Shown: positions 15,736 to 26,085 of the stretch, in pieces
Numbering within the stretch: position 1 is the first letter of the stretch
Layout: each line of letters starts with the position of its first letter
DNA from: Corallincola platygyrae
Lineage (GTDB): Bacteria; Pseudomonadota; Gammaproteobacteria; Enterobacterales; Neiellaceae
DNA: 64,000 nt
Reading direction: 5' to 3'
Assembly: GCF_039544265.1 (NCBI RefSeq)
Contig: NZ_BAABLI010000015.1
Coordinates: 186,001 to 250,000, forward strand
Program-made: the position numbers and the translations under genes
Notes under the pieces: model-generated
What the model saw: the letters and a program-made list of their open reading frames with translations, nothing else
Databases searched by the model: none
What the model was told of the DNA's origin: nothing

Positions 15736-18282
15736 ATGGATAAAAGAGATTTCATGGGGCTGAGGCTGTGCGCTTCAGCTGCCATGGTAGGCGCAGTGCT
15801 TGCCAGTTCGGCAGCCCATGCTGACTGGTTCTTTAGAGGGACGCCTAATAGCTGGCAGACCACGCAGATGGAGCAGGTTAGCGCTACCGAATATGTCACC
15901 TGTCAAAGCTTTAACAGTGGTGATGGCAATGGTGGACCCAGATTTAAGATTGACCGCTACGGAAACTGGCAGGAAAACTATCCAAACCAGGATTACACCG
16001 TTGCGGGTAATCAGAGTTATGAGATCCATTTCTTCACTGATACTCAGCAATTCCAGGTCGATCCTGTCGCCAGTTGTCAGCAGCAGCCGGATGATTATCT
16101 TAAGACCTTTGCCAGTCTAAACTTCAGAGGAACACCGAATGGCTGGGCTGCTGGCGCCATGGCCCTGGTGGCCGATTATACCTGGCAGTTGGATGTGACC
16201 TTCGATGGCCAGACCAATCAGCGTTTCAAGTTCGATGTCTATGGTGATTGGTCATATAACTTTGGCGATAACAATGCCGATGGCGTACTGGAACAAACTG
16301 GTGGCGACATCTTCTTCGCGCAATCTGGCGAATACCGGATCACGGTCAACGACCAAACCCGCCAATACTCTCTGGAAGCACTGCAGCCATGCCAGACTAA
16401 CTGTGGTGGCAGTGACTCCGAAACCTTAGGTGCGGTCTATAGCGCAGATAAAACCGTATTTTCTATCTGGTCCCCGGATCACAGCGATGTGGTGCTCAAC
16501 CTGAACGGTGAGTCTCATGCCATGTCGCTGGTGCCTGATTTCGAAGGCTACAGTCAGGTGTATCAGGTGACGGTAGATGGCGACCATCGCTTGAAGCCTT
16601 ACCAATTTGTTATCAACGGCATTGCGGTGCGCGACCCCTACGGCAAGATGGTAGAGCCAAATACCCAGAACAATATTGTGATGGATATGGCTCAAACCGA
16701 TCTAGCAGCTGGCTGGAGTGCGCGGCCAACGTTTAATGCCCGTGAAGATGCCGTCATTTATGAAGTACATGTTCGCGATTTCACTATTCATGAAAGCGCA
16801 GGTGTCAGTGCTGACAAACGAGGGAAGTTCCTCGGTATGGTGGAGTCAGGCACACAGTTAAATGGCCTGAAAACAGGTATCGACCATCTTAAAGAGCTGG
16901 GTATCACCCATGTTCAGTTGTTGCCCGTGTATGACTTTGGTTCATGTCCTGACGTTAACGATACAAGTTGCTACAACTGGGGTTATGACCCGCGCAACTT
17001 CAATGTGCCAGAAGAGCGTTATTCACAAACGCCTTTTGACTATGAAAACCGTGCCCGTGAATTCAAAACCATGGTGGATGAGTTCCATAAAGCTGGCATT
17101 CGTGTGGTGATGGACGTGGTTTATAACCATACCTACAGTGACGAGATGTTCGAAAACATCAGCAGTCAGTACTACACAGATACGGATCTGTCAGGCACCG
17201 GTAACTCGGTTGATGCCAATGTTCCTATGGTCAGCCGCATGATCCGTGACTCGCTGGAGTACTGGGTTCGTGAATACAACATTGATGGTTTCCGTTTCGA
17301 TCTGATCGGTATTTTTGATTACGACGAAGTGGGGGAATGGGGTCGTCATCTGAACGAAACCTTCCCTGATCGTAACCTGCTTATCTATGGCGAACCCTGG
17401 AATGGATACGCTTCTGATCCCCGTGAGCCTGAGCGTGTGAGACTGGGTACCATAGGTCGCATCGCTGATGCGCGTGTAGGTGTATTTAATCCTAAGTTCC
17501 GCGAAGCGATTAAGGGCCAGAACGATAACGGTGGCTGTAATGACGGTGACTGCTACGCGTTCAACAACAATCCGGACATGTGGCGCATTGAGGTGGGCAG
17601 CCGCGGTGCGATCCGCTACACCAACGCTGATGGCAACGCGCCGATAGATACCTGGGATCCTATGTTTGCGATGGATCCAGAGCAGAGCATTAACTATGTT
17701 TCTGCCCACGATAATCTGGCGTTGCGCGACAAGATCCTACAGTGGGCTGATATTGCGGGTGTATCCCGCGACTCAGACTACCTGCGCCGGATCCAGATGT
17801 TTGCAAATGGCATTGTGCTGACCAGTCAGGGGATCCCATTCCTGCATGGGGGGGTTGAGATCATGCGTGATAAGCAGGAAGACCATAATAGTTACCGCTC
17901 TCCAGATTCTATAAACCAGTATTACTGGCAGTGGAAGCAGGATAACGCCGACATCTTTGCTTACTACCAGGATGTAATAGCCATGCGTAACGCCCACCCT
18001 GGTTTCAGGCTGACCAGTTGGGACGCAATTAACAACGATGTACGTTCAGAGCGTCCTCGTTATGGTGTGTTGGTGAATCGTATCTCAGCGGGCTACCACG
18101 GTGATAGCTGGAAAGAGATTATCGTCATCTATAACAGTTCAGATAACTACACCTACAACCTGCCTGCAGGTACTTGGAGGGTGGCGATGGAGAAATCTGA
18201 CCCGGCAGCGGGTAATGGCCGTCAGGTCACTGGTAGCATCGTTGCCGAAGGCACCGCAGTGACAGTGCTCTATCAAGAGTAA
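15736..18282 (+). CDS. pulA: Secreted type I pullulanase
   Basis: 848 residues. Debranching enzyme cutting alpha-1,6 bonds in pullulan and amylopectin, complementing the two amylases. Signal peptide ends AHA-DW after an AAAGGA ribosome site. Two FRGTPNxW starch-binding-like modules come first (residues about 30-110, a divergent one, and 125-215, a standard one), then a CBM48-type domain (about 228-320), then the GH13_14 barrel: the type I signature YNWGYDP at 413-419, VVMDVVYNHT, nucleophile Asp522 in DGFRFDLIG, acid Glu553 in LIYGEPW, and SAHDN. The module order is N-terminal here but C-terminal in the amylases, showing the modules move between enzymes. Followed by a strong bidirectional terminator. 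Confidence 0.94.
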   Translation: MDKRDFMGLRLCASAAMVGAVLASSAAHADWFFRGTPNSWQTTQMEQVSATEYVTCQSFNSGDGNGGPRFKIDRYGNWQENYPNQDYTVAGNQSYEIHFFTDTQQFQVDPVASCQQQPDDYLKTFASLNFRGTPNGWAAGAMALVADYTWQLDVTFDGQTNQRFKFDVYGDWSYNFGDNNADGVLEQTGGDIFFAQSGEYRITVNDQTRQYSLEALQPCQTNCGGSDSETLGAVYSADKTVFSIWSPDHSDVVLNLNGESHAMSLVPDFEGYSQVYQVTVDGDHRLKPYQFVINGIAVRDPYGKMVEPNTQNNIVMDMAQTDLAAGWSARPTFNAREDAVIYEVHVRDFTIHESAGVSADKRGKFLGMVESGTQLNGLKTGIDHLKELGITHVQLLPVYDFGSCPDVNDTSCYNWGYDPRNFNVPEERYSQTPFDYENRAREFKTMVDEFHKAGIRVVMDVVYNHTYSDEMFENISSQYYTDTDLSGTGNSVDANVPMVSRMIRDSLEYWVREYNIDGFRFDLIGIFDYDEVGEWGRHLNETFPDRNLLIYGEPWNGYASDPREPERVRLGTIGRIADARVGVFNPKFREAIKGQNDNGGCNDGDCYAFNNNPDMWRIEVGSRGAIRYTNADGNAPIDTWDPMFAMDPEQSINYVSAHDNLALRDKILQWADIAGVSRDSDYLRRIQMFANGIVLTSQGIPFLHGGVEIMRDKQEDHNSYRSPDSINQYYWQWKQDNADIFAYYQDVIAMRNAHPGFRLTSWDAINNDVRSERPRYGVLVNRISAGYHGDSWKEIIVIYNSSDNYTYNLPAGTWRVAMEKSDPAAGNGRQVTGSIVAEGTAVTVLYQE

Positions 18283-18302
18283 GGTTTCTGGTCACACAAA
18301 CT

Positions 18303-18332
18303 AAAAAGGGCGCTACCAGCGCCCTTTTTATT
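18303..18332. terminator. Bidirectional rho-independent terminator
   Basis: Perfect 12-base arms AAAAAGGGCGCT and AGCGCCCTTTTT with a 3-base loop. The A and T flanks serve both the pullulanase gene on the plus strand and the HD-GYP gene that ends at 18344 on the minus strand. Confidence 0.92.
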
Positions 18333-18343
18333 GTCGTTTTAAA

Positions 18344-19366
18344 CTAATCGAGGAATGACTCTTTTACTTCCAGTACCTTAGGCAGGTTCTCTATAAACAG
18401 CTTAACCAGTTTAGGGTCGAAGTGTTTACCCGCTTCCTCTTCCAGCAGCCCGATTGCTTTTTCCACCGGCCAGCCCTCTTTGTAGGGGCGTGTTGAGGTA
18501 AGGGCATCAAATACATCGGCAATGGCGACGATGCGCCCTTCCAATGGTATATCGGTACCTGAGGTGCCCTTGGGGTAGCCTGAGCCGTCCCATTTTTCGT
18601 GATGGGTCAGCGCGACCAGTTTGGCCAGTTGCAATAGCTCAGATTCATCATCACCCAAAATCTCACCACCGATCTCAGCATGGGTTTTCATAATTTCCCA
18701 CTCTTCGGCATCCAGCTTGCCCGGCTTTTGCAGTACGCGATCCGGAATACCAATCTTGCCGATATCATGCATAGGTGCTGCTGCTTGCAGCAGGTCAGCA
18801 TCTGCTTCGTTCATGCCAGCGGCCAGTGCCAAAATGCGCGAGTAGTGGCTCATGCGTACAACATGCATACCGGTTTCGTTGTCTTTGTATTCCGCGGCAC
18901 GACCCAGTCGCTCAATAACCTTCTGGCGGGTATCGGCGATCACTTCGGTCTGAGCTTTAACCTTCCGATCCAATTCGCGGTTTTGATTAAACAGGGCCAG
19001 ATGGGTTTTGACGCGGGCTTTAACTATAGGTGGGCTGATAGGTTTGGTGATGTAATCCACGGCACCCAAATCCAACCCTCGGATCTCGTCTTCTGGGCTG
19101 ATTTTGGCGGTAACAAAAATCACTGGAATATGACGGGTAACGGGGTCGGCTTTTAACCGCTGGCATACTTCAAAACCATCGATGCCGGGCATCATGATAT
19201 CAAGCAGGATCAGTTCAGGTGGCGGTGACAAGTGGGCAATCTTAAGCGCAATTTCACCATTCTTAGCCGCTTTTACATTGTAATCATCACGTAGTAAACC
19301 GGCGAGTACATCGATGTTCTCTGGCGTGTCATCCACCACCAGAATTGTTGCTTTGTCTGTTGCCAC
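18344..19366 (-). CDS. HD-GYP response regulator (c-di-GMP phosphodiesterase)
   Basis: 340 residues: an N-terminal receiver (about 7-125) with phospho-acceptor Asp in ILLDIMMPG and Lys in YITKP, a short coiled linker, and a C-terminal HD-GYP domain (about 150-325). The HD-GYP catalytic residues are present: HDIGKIGIPD, THHEKWDGSGYP and IADVFDALTS. Such proteins hydrolyse cyclic di-GMP to pGpG or GMP on phosphorylation. It is the last gene of a minus-strand operon: only 24 bases separate it from the hybrid kinase gene upstream, its likely phosphodonor. Ends at a shared terminator with the pullulanase. Confidence 0.95.
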   Translation of the reverse strand: MATDKATILVVDDTPENIDVLAGLLRDDYNVKAAKNGEIALKIAHLSPPPELILLDIMMPGIDGFEVCQRLKADPVTRHIPVIFVTAKISPEDEIRGLDLGAVDYITKPISPPIVKARVKTHLALFNQNRELDRKVKAQTEVIADTRQKVIERLGRAAEYKDNETGMHVVRMSHYSRILALAAGMNEADADLLQAAAPMHDIGKIGIPDRVLQKPGKLDAEEWEIMKTHAEIGGEILGDDESELLQLAKLVALTHHEKWDGSGYPKGTSGTDIPLEGRIVAIADVFDALTSTRPYKEGWPVEKAIGLLEEEAGKHFDPKLVKLFIENLPKVLEVKESFLD

Positions 19367-19390
19367 ACTGCTACCCCGCTACTTATCTTG

Positions 19391-22300
19391 TTAGTCCATT
19401 GATTCAACAGCTGCCTTCATTTGTTGCACCGTTTCCTGGGCAACATCAAAATCGTAATCATCGATGGCATTATTTAATGCCTTTATCTGTGCTGACAGAC
19501 CCGAGTTGGTGAGTTTGTCTTTATTTGTCTGCAAATACTCAGCCGCTTCAGTATCGTAATTGGCGACCATCTCCTCGATGGTGACCAGCATTTCCAGTGC
19601 CTCGTCACGATCAAACGTACGGACTCCGGCCGTCTGCTTTTCCGTCGCAACTTCACTCTCTTCTGCAGGCACGCTAATAGCACTTATGCCTTCTAATACC
19701 GGCGCCAATTGCATTCGGACCAACTCCAGTATGTCACTGGCTCGTTTGCCTGACTGTGCGGCATGTTCCAATGACGCGGCTTGTTCTGCCAGTGAATTGG
19801 CGCCAATGCTGGCCGCTAACCCTTTAAGGGTGTGAGCCTCCCGGACAGCCAGCTCCTGATCATCCGCCTGCCAGGCCTGCAGATAGCGTTCGGGCATTTC
19901 AGCCTGGCTGCTGGCAAACTTGGTCAGCAGGCGAATATAGAGATCGTGATTGTTTTGTGTCCTTGCCAGCCCATCCGCGGTGTCTATGCCGGGCAGGTCA
20001 GGTAGTGATGTTATTTCCTTCGAGCCAGCTGCACTTGCTGCAGTTTCAGCTTCGTCCGAAACGATGGGGTTGGCAGGTTTTATCCACCTGGCCATGGTGG
20101 CAAACATCTCTTGTACATCTATCGGCTTAGGTATGTGGTCATTCATACCGGCTTTGACTGCTTTTTCGCGGTCTCCCGCCATGGCGTTGGCGGTAAGGGC
20201 GAGTATCGGCAGGGTGGACCAGGCGCTGTTCTTTCGGATCAGGCTGGCGGCAGTGTAGCCATCCATGACGGGCATCTGACAATCCATCAGGATGCCATCA
20301 AAGCTGTTCTCTTCCAGCACTGAAATGGCCTGCTCGCCATTTTCTGCCAGGGTTACTGAGATCTGCTGCTGAGTCAGCAGTTCTTCGATTAACTCCTGAT
20401 TGACTTCATTGTCCTCGACAACCAGGACTTTGGCGCCACGTAATCGTTTGATTGAATCCTGAGACTCATCTTTGAGCTGTTGGCTGCGTGTTACTTCTGC
20501 CACTTGATGGCCCATGGCTCGCATCAGGGCATCAAGCAAGGAGGATGAGGTTAGAGGCTTGGTCAACAGACCGTGGATCTGAATACCAAAAGCGGCAGCG
20601 GAAAGCTCTTCTCGGCCATAGGCGGTGATCATTATTACCTTAGGCTGAGGTGAAATCTGATCATCTGCCTGTATGGTTCGGACCGCCTCTACACCGTCCA
20701 TGCCAGGCATACGCCAATCCATTAATATCAGATCGAACTGGCTTTCATGGACTAGGGAAATCGCTTCCTTACCTGTGCTGGCGGAAGCGACATTACAACC
20801 AAAACGTGTCAGTTGGCTGCTAAGTATTTCTCGGGCGCTGGCATTATCATCGACCACCAATACGTTGAGCAGGGCAATCTCTTTTTCGCCCATCAATCGG
20901 GGCTGCTGACTGATATCCTGTTTACCCAGGTCGATATCAAAACTGAAGGTGCTGCCGACGTGGGGCTCACTTTCAAGCTGGATCTCGCCACCCATCAGCT
21001 CAGTCAGCTTGCGACAAATAGCCAGGCCCAGTCCAGTGCCACCATGTTTCCGTGTTGTAGAGCTGTCAGCCTGTGTGAATGGCTGGAACAGCTTCGCCTG
21101 TTGTTCTGGTGTCATACCGATGCCGGTATCTTTGATGGCGAAATCCAGTCTCACCCGTTCGTCACTCGAAGAGAGCATTTTTACCCTGACCACGACCTCG
21201 CCAGACTCGGTGAACTTCACTGCGTTGTTACCCAAGTTCACAAGTATCTGGCCGAGCCTGAGTGGATCGCCAATCAATGCAGTAGGCAGATCTGGTTCGA
21301 TATCAAACAGTAACTCGATACCTTTCTCTTCCGCTTTCAGACCCACCAGATTGCCGAGGGTGCCCAGTACGTCTTCGAGTCTGAAGGGGGTTGCTTCTAT
21401 ATCCAGCTTGCCCGCTTCGATCTTCGAGAAATCGAGGATATCGTTAATGATCCCGAGCAGGGCTTCGGCGGAGCGGTTTACTTTCTCAACGTAATTGCGC
21501 TGCTTGTTGTCCAGTGCTGTTTGCAGAGCCAGATGAGACATACCGATAATGGCATTCATCGGCGTCCGGATCTCGTGACTCATATTGGCCAGGAAGTCAG
21601 ATTTTGCCTGATTTGCCTCCTGCGCTTTGCGTTTTTCCGCTTCGGCGAGTTCTTTCGCCCCAGACAGCTCGTTCTGCAGTTTTTTCAGTTCATCTATGTC
21701 GAGGAAAATACCGGTCAGACGCAGAGCTCGTCCCCGTGAATCGGTTTCGGACACCTGGCCCAAACTCAAGTACCAGCGATATTCGCCGGCCTTGTTTTGC
21801 AGTCTTACTTCGGTGTTATATTTGGCTTCACAATTACGAGTCAGCTCAGACAGTTTCCGATTGGAGCGGTCTTTGTCATCAGGGTGCATTAAGGCTTGCA
21901 GACCTTGCAACCCATTGCGAATGGGAGACCACTTTTCATTGGTTTTTAGGAGCTCAATCGGCTCGTAGCCCAACATGCGTGCGCAATGCTGGTTGACCAT
22001 TACTACATTGGTGGTTGGGTAGTAATCCCATAACCCCAAACCTGCGCCGGTCGCCGCGGCATCCATTCGATCTTCGCTCTCGCGCAGTTTCTCTTCCGCT
22101 TTTTTACGTTGGGTGATGTTGCGAACAATACCGGTAAAAAAGAGTTCATCGCCACGCCGAGATTCGCCCACCATCAGGCTCATAGGGAATTCATGGCCGG
22201 CCTTTGTGCGCCCGTAAACTTCACGCTCATTGTTCACGACGCTGGTAGAATTGCCTGGATGATAGTCAGCAAGAATATCGTCATGCCTGGACGCAATGTC

Positions 22301-24532
22301 ATCCGGCATCAGCATCTTCACGTTCTGGCCTTCCACCTCTTCGGCGCTGTAGCCGAAAATACGCTCTGCTGCAGGGCTGAATGTCTGCACTGTGCCTTGC
22401 CTGTCTATCACTATGATGCCGTCGGGCACGGTATCGAGGATGTTACGAATTTTCGCTTCGGCAGCATGTTGCTGATGCAGTAATTCATTTTGGCGGCTGA
22501 CGTCAAACATGGTGCCGTCAAACAGCGTTGCTTCCCCTTCGGCATTGAAATTGAAAATCGCATTAATGCGAACATGTTTCAGTGTCTTGCCTTGGTGAAA
22601 GATGCGAACACTGGCTTCCACTGGTGTTCTCGACTGTTGAGCGGCGTATAGCGCTTGGGGTAACAGATGCTGGTCATCCGGATGGATAATTTCTGACAGT
22701 TTCCGTTTGGGTAGTTTTCCTAGGTAGTCTTTTACCGGGAATCCAGTGATGGTTTCCCATCGTGGGCTGATATATGAGGCGACCGCATGAACCAGGTCAT
22801 TGTTCTCAATTGTGTAGCGGAAGATGGCGCCCTGAATGTTCTCCGTCAGTGTGCGCATCTGGTATTCATTGTCAGCCAGTTGATCCAACACCCTGGCACG
22901 CTCTGTGATGTCCAAAAGCGACAAGTTGTATATCTGTCCCTTATCGCTGTCATCACGACGGATAGACGCAGACACAGTAACTGCGTGGCCGTCAGCATGT
23001 TTAAGCCAAATTGTTTTATCGGTGATCTTCTGGTCGTTGCACCACTGGCTTATTTCGGTGATCTCATCGGTGAGATCTGGGTGTAGAATTTCTGGCCAGG
23101 AGAGTCTGTCGAACGCGTCTCTGGGGTATCCCAGTAGCTGGGAAAACGCGGCATTGTGTTTGATAAATCGACCATCATGCTGCAGGCTGGCATAAGCGAC
23201 CGGTGAGTTTTCATACAGCTGCCAAAGACGGGACTCTCTGTCCTTCAGCTCTGATGTGCGTTCATCAACACGTACTTCCAGCTCTGTGTTGGCGATATGC
23301 AACCGTCGGTTGATCTGGCGGCCGATGACAAACATCGCCACTGCCATCAACACGCACACCAGGACGATCGCAATGATAATAGCGACGATAATGTTGCGAA
23401 GCTCGTGATAGCTTTCTAGGATTTCTTCTTGATCTATTTCGCTTACAACGCCAACACCTAGTCGGTCGTTCCAACGCCAAGCGCCCAGTACAGGAATACC
23501 ACGATAATCGCGATAGGCGGTATCGTAGTTGCCAGACTCTCTGGCAACGATACTCCCCGCGCTAACAGTTAATGGCTGATTGGCTCGCTCTTTAAACGTG
23601 GCAGGGCTGAGGCGCAAGTCTCTACCGGGATCTGTGAGAGTGATATTAAGAACGGAGCTGGTGTCTGCAGCAAGTAGCCCCATAGCCATCAAATCCTCTT
23701 CGAAACGGCTGGGGGAGAGCAGGTGACCGTCTGCCGCAACGAAGTAGGATTCACCGCTTTCACCAAAGCTGCCACTCGAGGCTAATTGCCCAAATTCCAC
23801 AATAGGATCGATCCGCAGCGTAAGTACCGCAATCACCTGGTTCGCTTTGTTGCGAACAGGAGAAGCGATAAACATGGTTGGTACGTCGTGGCTTAATTCT
23901 CCATCGGTGAGTGGCAAGGGAACATCGGTTGGCATTGGTGGGATCAGTACTGTTTCGCCGTTGAAGGCGCGCGTCAGCAGCGAGCTGTAATAGCGGTCAA
24001 TAATATTGATCTGCCCAAGGTTGCCATCACGCATAGAGCCAATGTTGACTCGGCTCGGTGCGATAATAAAAAAGCCTAAGTCGCCAAAAGCTTTTCGTAC
24101 CCTGGTAAAGCTATGTCTAAGCTGCTTTAGCGGTTCACTGGCGATCAATGCTTGAGTGGTGTTTGGGACTTGCAGCAGTCTCTCAACCCTTTCCTCAATC
24201 AGAGGGAAACGGGCAACCGATTCAACTCTGAATTCCCAGCCATCCAGCCAGTTTTCCAGTGCCGCTTCCATGGTGCCACTGACGGCGACCAAACTGTTGA
24301 CTGCCTGAGTCTGCAGGCGCTGTTTAGATGTCGACAGGCCGACCAGAGATATTAGAAGGATCATGGCGAACAGCAGCAAACCGGCACTGCTACCCAGTAT
24401 TTTCAGGCGAGTACTCTGCCGTTTGGATTTGACGCCACGCACGCTGGCCCGGTAAAGCACATAGACATTGATTGCAAACGCAAGTAGCAGCAATAAGCCG
24501 ATGAGTAAATAGGGAGTCATTGCCTCAGCCAT
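19391..24532 (-). CDS. Hybrid sensor histidine kinase (dCache-PAS4-HisKA-HATPase-REC2-HPt)
   Basis: 1713-residue membrane phosphorelay kinase. Two N-terminal helices (about residues 6-28 and 45-66), a periplasmic double-Cache-like sensor (about 80-370), a membrane helix (about 382-408), four PAS domains (about 440-545, 560-690, 695-820, 825-960), HisKA with the phosphorylated His in SHEIRTPMNAIIGMS, a complete HATPase (NNAVKFT, DTGIGM, GGTGLGLAI), two receivers (LILMDWRMPG and GILMDCQMPV) and an HPt domain with His in AHTLKGLAASIGA. Phosphate can thus pass His-Asp-His and on to the HD-GYP regulator downstream. The ATG lies 5 bases after the stop of the upstream double-receiver gene, so translation is probably coupled. 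Signal unknown. Confidence 0.94.
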   Translation of the reverse strand: MAEAMTPYLLIGLLLLLAFAINVYVLYRASVRGVKSKRQSTRLKILGSSAGLLLFAMILLISLVGLSTSKQRLQTQAVNSLVAVSGTMEAALENWLDGWEFRVESVARFPLIEERVERLLQVPNTTQALIASEPLKQLRHSFTRVRKAFGDLGFFIIAPSRVNIGSMRDGNLGQINIIDRYYSSLLTRAFNGETVLIPPMPTDVPLPLTDGELSHDVPTMFIASPVRNKANQVIAVLTLRIDPIVEFGQLASSGSFGESGESYFVAADGHLLSPSRFEEDLMAMGLLAADTSSVLNITLTDPGRDLRLSPATFKERANQPLTVSAGSIVARESGNYDTAYRDYRGIPVLGAWRWNDRLGVGVVSEIDQEEILESYHELRNIIVAIIIAIVLVCVLMAVAMFVIGRQINRRLHIANTELEVRVDERTSELKDRESRLWQLYENSPVAYASLQHDGRFIKHNAAFSQLLGYPRDAFDRLSWPEILHPDLTDEITEISQWCNDQKITDKTIWLKHADGHAVTVSASIRRDDSDKGQIYNLSLLDITERARVLDQLADNEYQMRTLTENIQGAIFRYTIENNDLVHAVASYISPRWETITGFPVKDYLGKLPKRKLSEIIHPDDQHLLPQALYAAQQSRTPVEASVRIFHQGKTLKHVRINAIFNFNAEGEATLFDGTMFDVSRQNELLHQQHAAEAKIRNILDTVPDGIIVIDRQGTVQTFSPAAERIFGYSAEEVEGQNVKMLMPDDIASRHDDILADYHPGNSTSVVNNEREVYGRTKAGHEFPMSLMVGESRRGDELFFTGIVRNITQRKKAEEKLRESEDRMDAAATGAGLGLWDYYPTTNVVMVNQHCARMLGYEPIELLKTNEKWSPIRNGLQGLQALMHPDDKDRSNRKLSELTRNCEAKYNTEVRLQNKAGEYRWYLSLGQVSETDSRGRALRLTGIFLDIDELKKLQNELSGAKELAEAEKRKAQEANQAKSDFLANMSHEIRTPMNAIIGMSHLALQTALDNKQRNYVEKVNRSAEALLGIINDILDFSKIEAGKLDIEATPFRLEDVLGTLGNLVGLKAEEKGIELLFDIEPDLPTALIGDPLRLGQILVNLGNNAVKFTESGEVVVRVKMLSSSDERVRLDFAIKDTGIGMTPEQQAKLFQPFTQADSSTTRKHGGTGLGLAICRKLTELMGGEIQLESEPHVGSTFSFDIDLGKQDISQQPRLMGEKEIALLNVLVVDDNASAREILSSQLTRFGCNVASASTGKEAISLVHESQFDLILMDWRMPGMDGVEAVRTIQADDQISPQPKVIMITAYGREELSAAAFGIQIHGLLTKPLTSSSLLDALMRAMGHQVAEVTRSQQLKDESQDSIKRLRGAKVLVVEDNEVNQELIEELLTQQQISVTLAENGEQAISVLEENSFDGILMDCQMPVMDGYTAASLIRKNSAWSTLPILALTANAMAGDREKAVKAGMNDHIPKPIDVQEMFATMARWIKPANPIVSDEAETAASAAGSKEITSLPDLPGIDTADGLARTQNNHDLYIRLLTKFASSQAEMPERYLQAWQADDQELAVREAHTLKGLAASIGANSLAEQAASLEHAAQSGKRASDILELVRMQLAPVLEGISAISVPAEESEVATEKQTAGVRTFDRDEALEMLVTIEEMVANYDTEAAEYLQTNKDKLTNSGLSAQIKALNNAIDDYDFDVAQETVQQMKAAVESMD

Positions 24533-24537
24533 GGCTG

Positions 24538-26085
24538 CTATCTTCCTACCGCGGGCAGATTAACTTCGATGGTCGTTGTCCGGTTCTCTTTGTTGGGCAG
24601 CAGACTAACTGAACCGCCCTGTGTTTCGGTCAGCATTTTGGCCGTGTAGTTGCCTATGGCATAACTGTGACTGGACTCCTTATCCCAGAAGCTGACTTCT
24701 CTTTCTGCACTGAGTAAGCCAAAGAAGTTGATTGCGATTTTCAGGTCAGATTGCTTGGTCAAGGTGATGGTGACCTGGGTTTTTTCAGGCGCTTCTTCAC
24801 AGGCAAACTTGAGCAGATTGTAAAAAATGGAGTAACACCAGAGTGGATCGCCATTTAGCTTCTGTGTCGCCAGCTCCTCGTCTGCATCGAGAAACAGCAT
24901 CAATCGCTTATTGTCATAGGTGGCTTTTGCCTGATCGTGGAGTTTTTGCAGAAGTTTTGTAATCTCAAATGGCTTGGGTTCAAAGCCCACTTGGCCAGAT
25001 TCAATTTTATATAGCTCAGATGAGACGTTAACCATGTTCAGAAGATGCAGGGTCAGGTTGTCTATCTGCTGAATTTTCTCTACTGAATCGGGTGGCAGGC
25101 CTCGCTGGGTAGAGACCTGCTCAGTGATTCGCATAATATCGTTGAGTGGGGATTTGAGGTCGTGTTTCAGGATCCGATCAACATCGTGCTGCAGTGAACG
25201 ATTCTCCAGCATGGTGTCGTAGTCTGCCTGAATCGCTTTGTGGTGCATCACATGGCGCATTAAATTTCGGACTCGCAGCTTTAAAAGCGGCGGCTCGATT
25301 GGCTTTTTGACATAGTCGACCGCACCGAGATCTAAGCCCTTTAGCTGATGTTCAACATCATGCAGTGCGGTAATTAGAATGACCGGAATATGTTCTGCCT
25401 GAGGATGCCCGCGCATTGCCTTGAGAACATCATAGCCGCTCACTTTTGGCATCATAATGTCTAGAAGTACGAGATCTGGTGGCGTTTCTGATTGGGTGAT
25501 TTCGATCGCCTTGGCGCCATCTTTTACCAGCAGTAAGCGGTAATCATCTTTAAGTAGGCCTGAGATCAGCATCAGGTTCTCGGGGGTATCATCCACAACC
25601 AAGATGGTAGGTTGACTGTCAGCCTGTTTAGATTTGGTTTTGTCTGATTTACCGCCCGCAGCGCTGCCTGCATTACGCGTTTTGGTTTTTCCTGTCAGGG
25701 CCTTGAGAACCCGGTTACGCAGATCTCCGGTGGTAAAGGGCTTTACCAGCAGGTCGGTCACCCCCATCTGTATTGCCTGGCGTACATGCTCACGCTCGGC
25801 ATCGGCGGTGATCAATATGAAGGGGATGTGTGCGGTTGTTTCAGACTCTTTGACCTTTTTAAGCAGTTCAAACCCACTCATCTGCGGCATATTCCAGTCG
25901 CTGAGAATGATGTTTACTCTGCGTTTCGCCAATTGAATAAGTGCATCTGCGCCGTTTTTTGCGTGTACAACCTCTTTGATGCCCAGTTTTCGCAGTTGCT
26001 CACTGGTGATCTTCCGCATCGCTTCCTGATTATCGACCACAAGGGCAATGATATTTTGATCAGCCAAGTGCACCGGCACCAACAT
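24538..26085 (-). CDS. Double-receiver protein with degenerate histidine kinase core
   Basis: 515 residues, first gene of the signalling operon; GGGAG lies 8 bases before its ATG. Two receivers, about residues 12-128 (Asp in IILSDWNMPQ, Lys in VKPF) and about 160-275 (Asp in VLLDIMMPK, Lys in VKKP), are followed by a HisKA-like helix pair with His in LKHDLKSPLNDIM and an HATPase-like region. That region looks degenerate: the N-box reads NLLKFA instead of NLLxNA, the usual DxGxG box is replaced by INFFGLLSA, and the G2 box is IGNYTAKML. It may be a pseudokinase or phosphate acceptor/scaffold for the hybrid kinase. The second receiver resembles that of the HD-GYP gene in the same operon. Confidence 0.88.
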   Translation of the reverse strand: MLVPVHLADQNIIALVVDNQEAMRKITSEQLRKLGIKEVVHAKNGADALIQLAKRRVNIILSDWNMPQMSGFELLKKVKESETTAHIPFILITADAEREHVRQAIQMGVTDLLVKPFTTGDLRNRVLKALTGKTKTRNAGSAAGGKSDKTKSKQADSQPTILVVDDTPENLMLISGLLKDDYRLLLVKDGAKAIEITQSETPPDLVLLDIMMPKVSGYDVLKAMRGHPQAEHIPVILITALHDVEHQLKGLDLGAVDYVKKPIEPPLLKLRVRNLMRHVMHHKAIQADYDTMLENRSLQHDVDRILKHDLKSPLNDIMRITEQVSTQRGLPPDSVEKIQQIDNLTLHLLNMVNVSSELYKIESGQVGFEPKPFEITKLLQKLHDQAKATYDNKRLMLFLDADEELATQKLNGDPLWCYSIFYNLLKFACEEAPEKTQVTITLTKQSDLKIAINFFGLLSAEREVSFWDKESSHSYAIGNYTAKMLTETQGGSVSLLPNKENRTTTIEVNLPAVGR

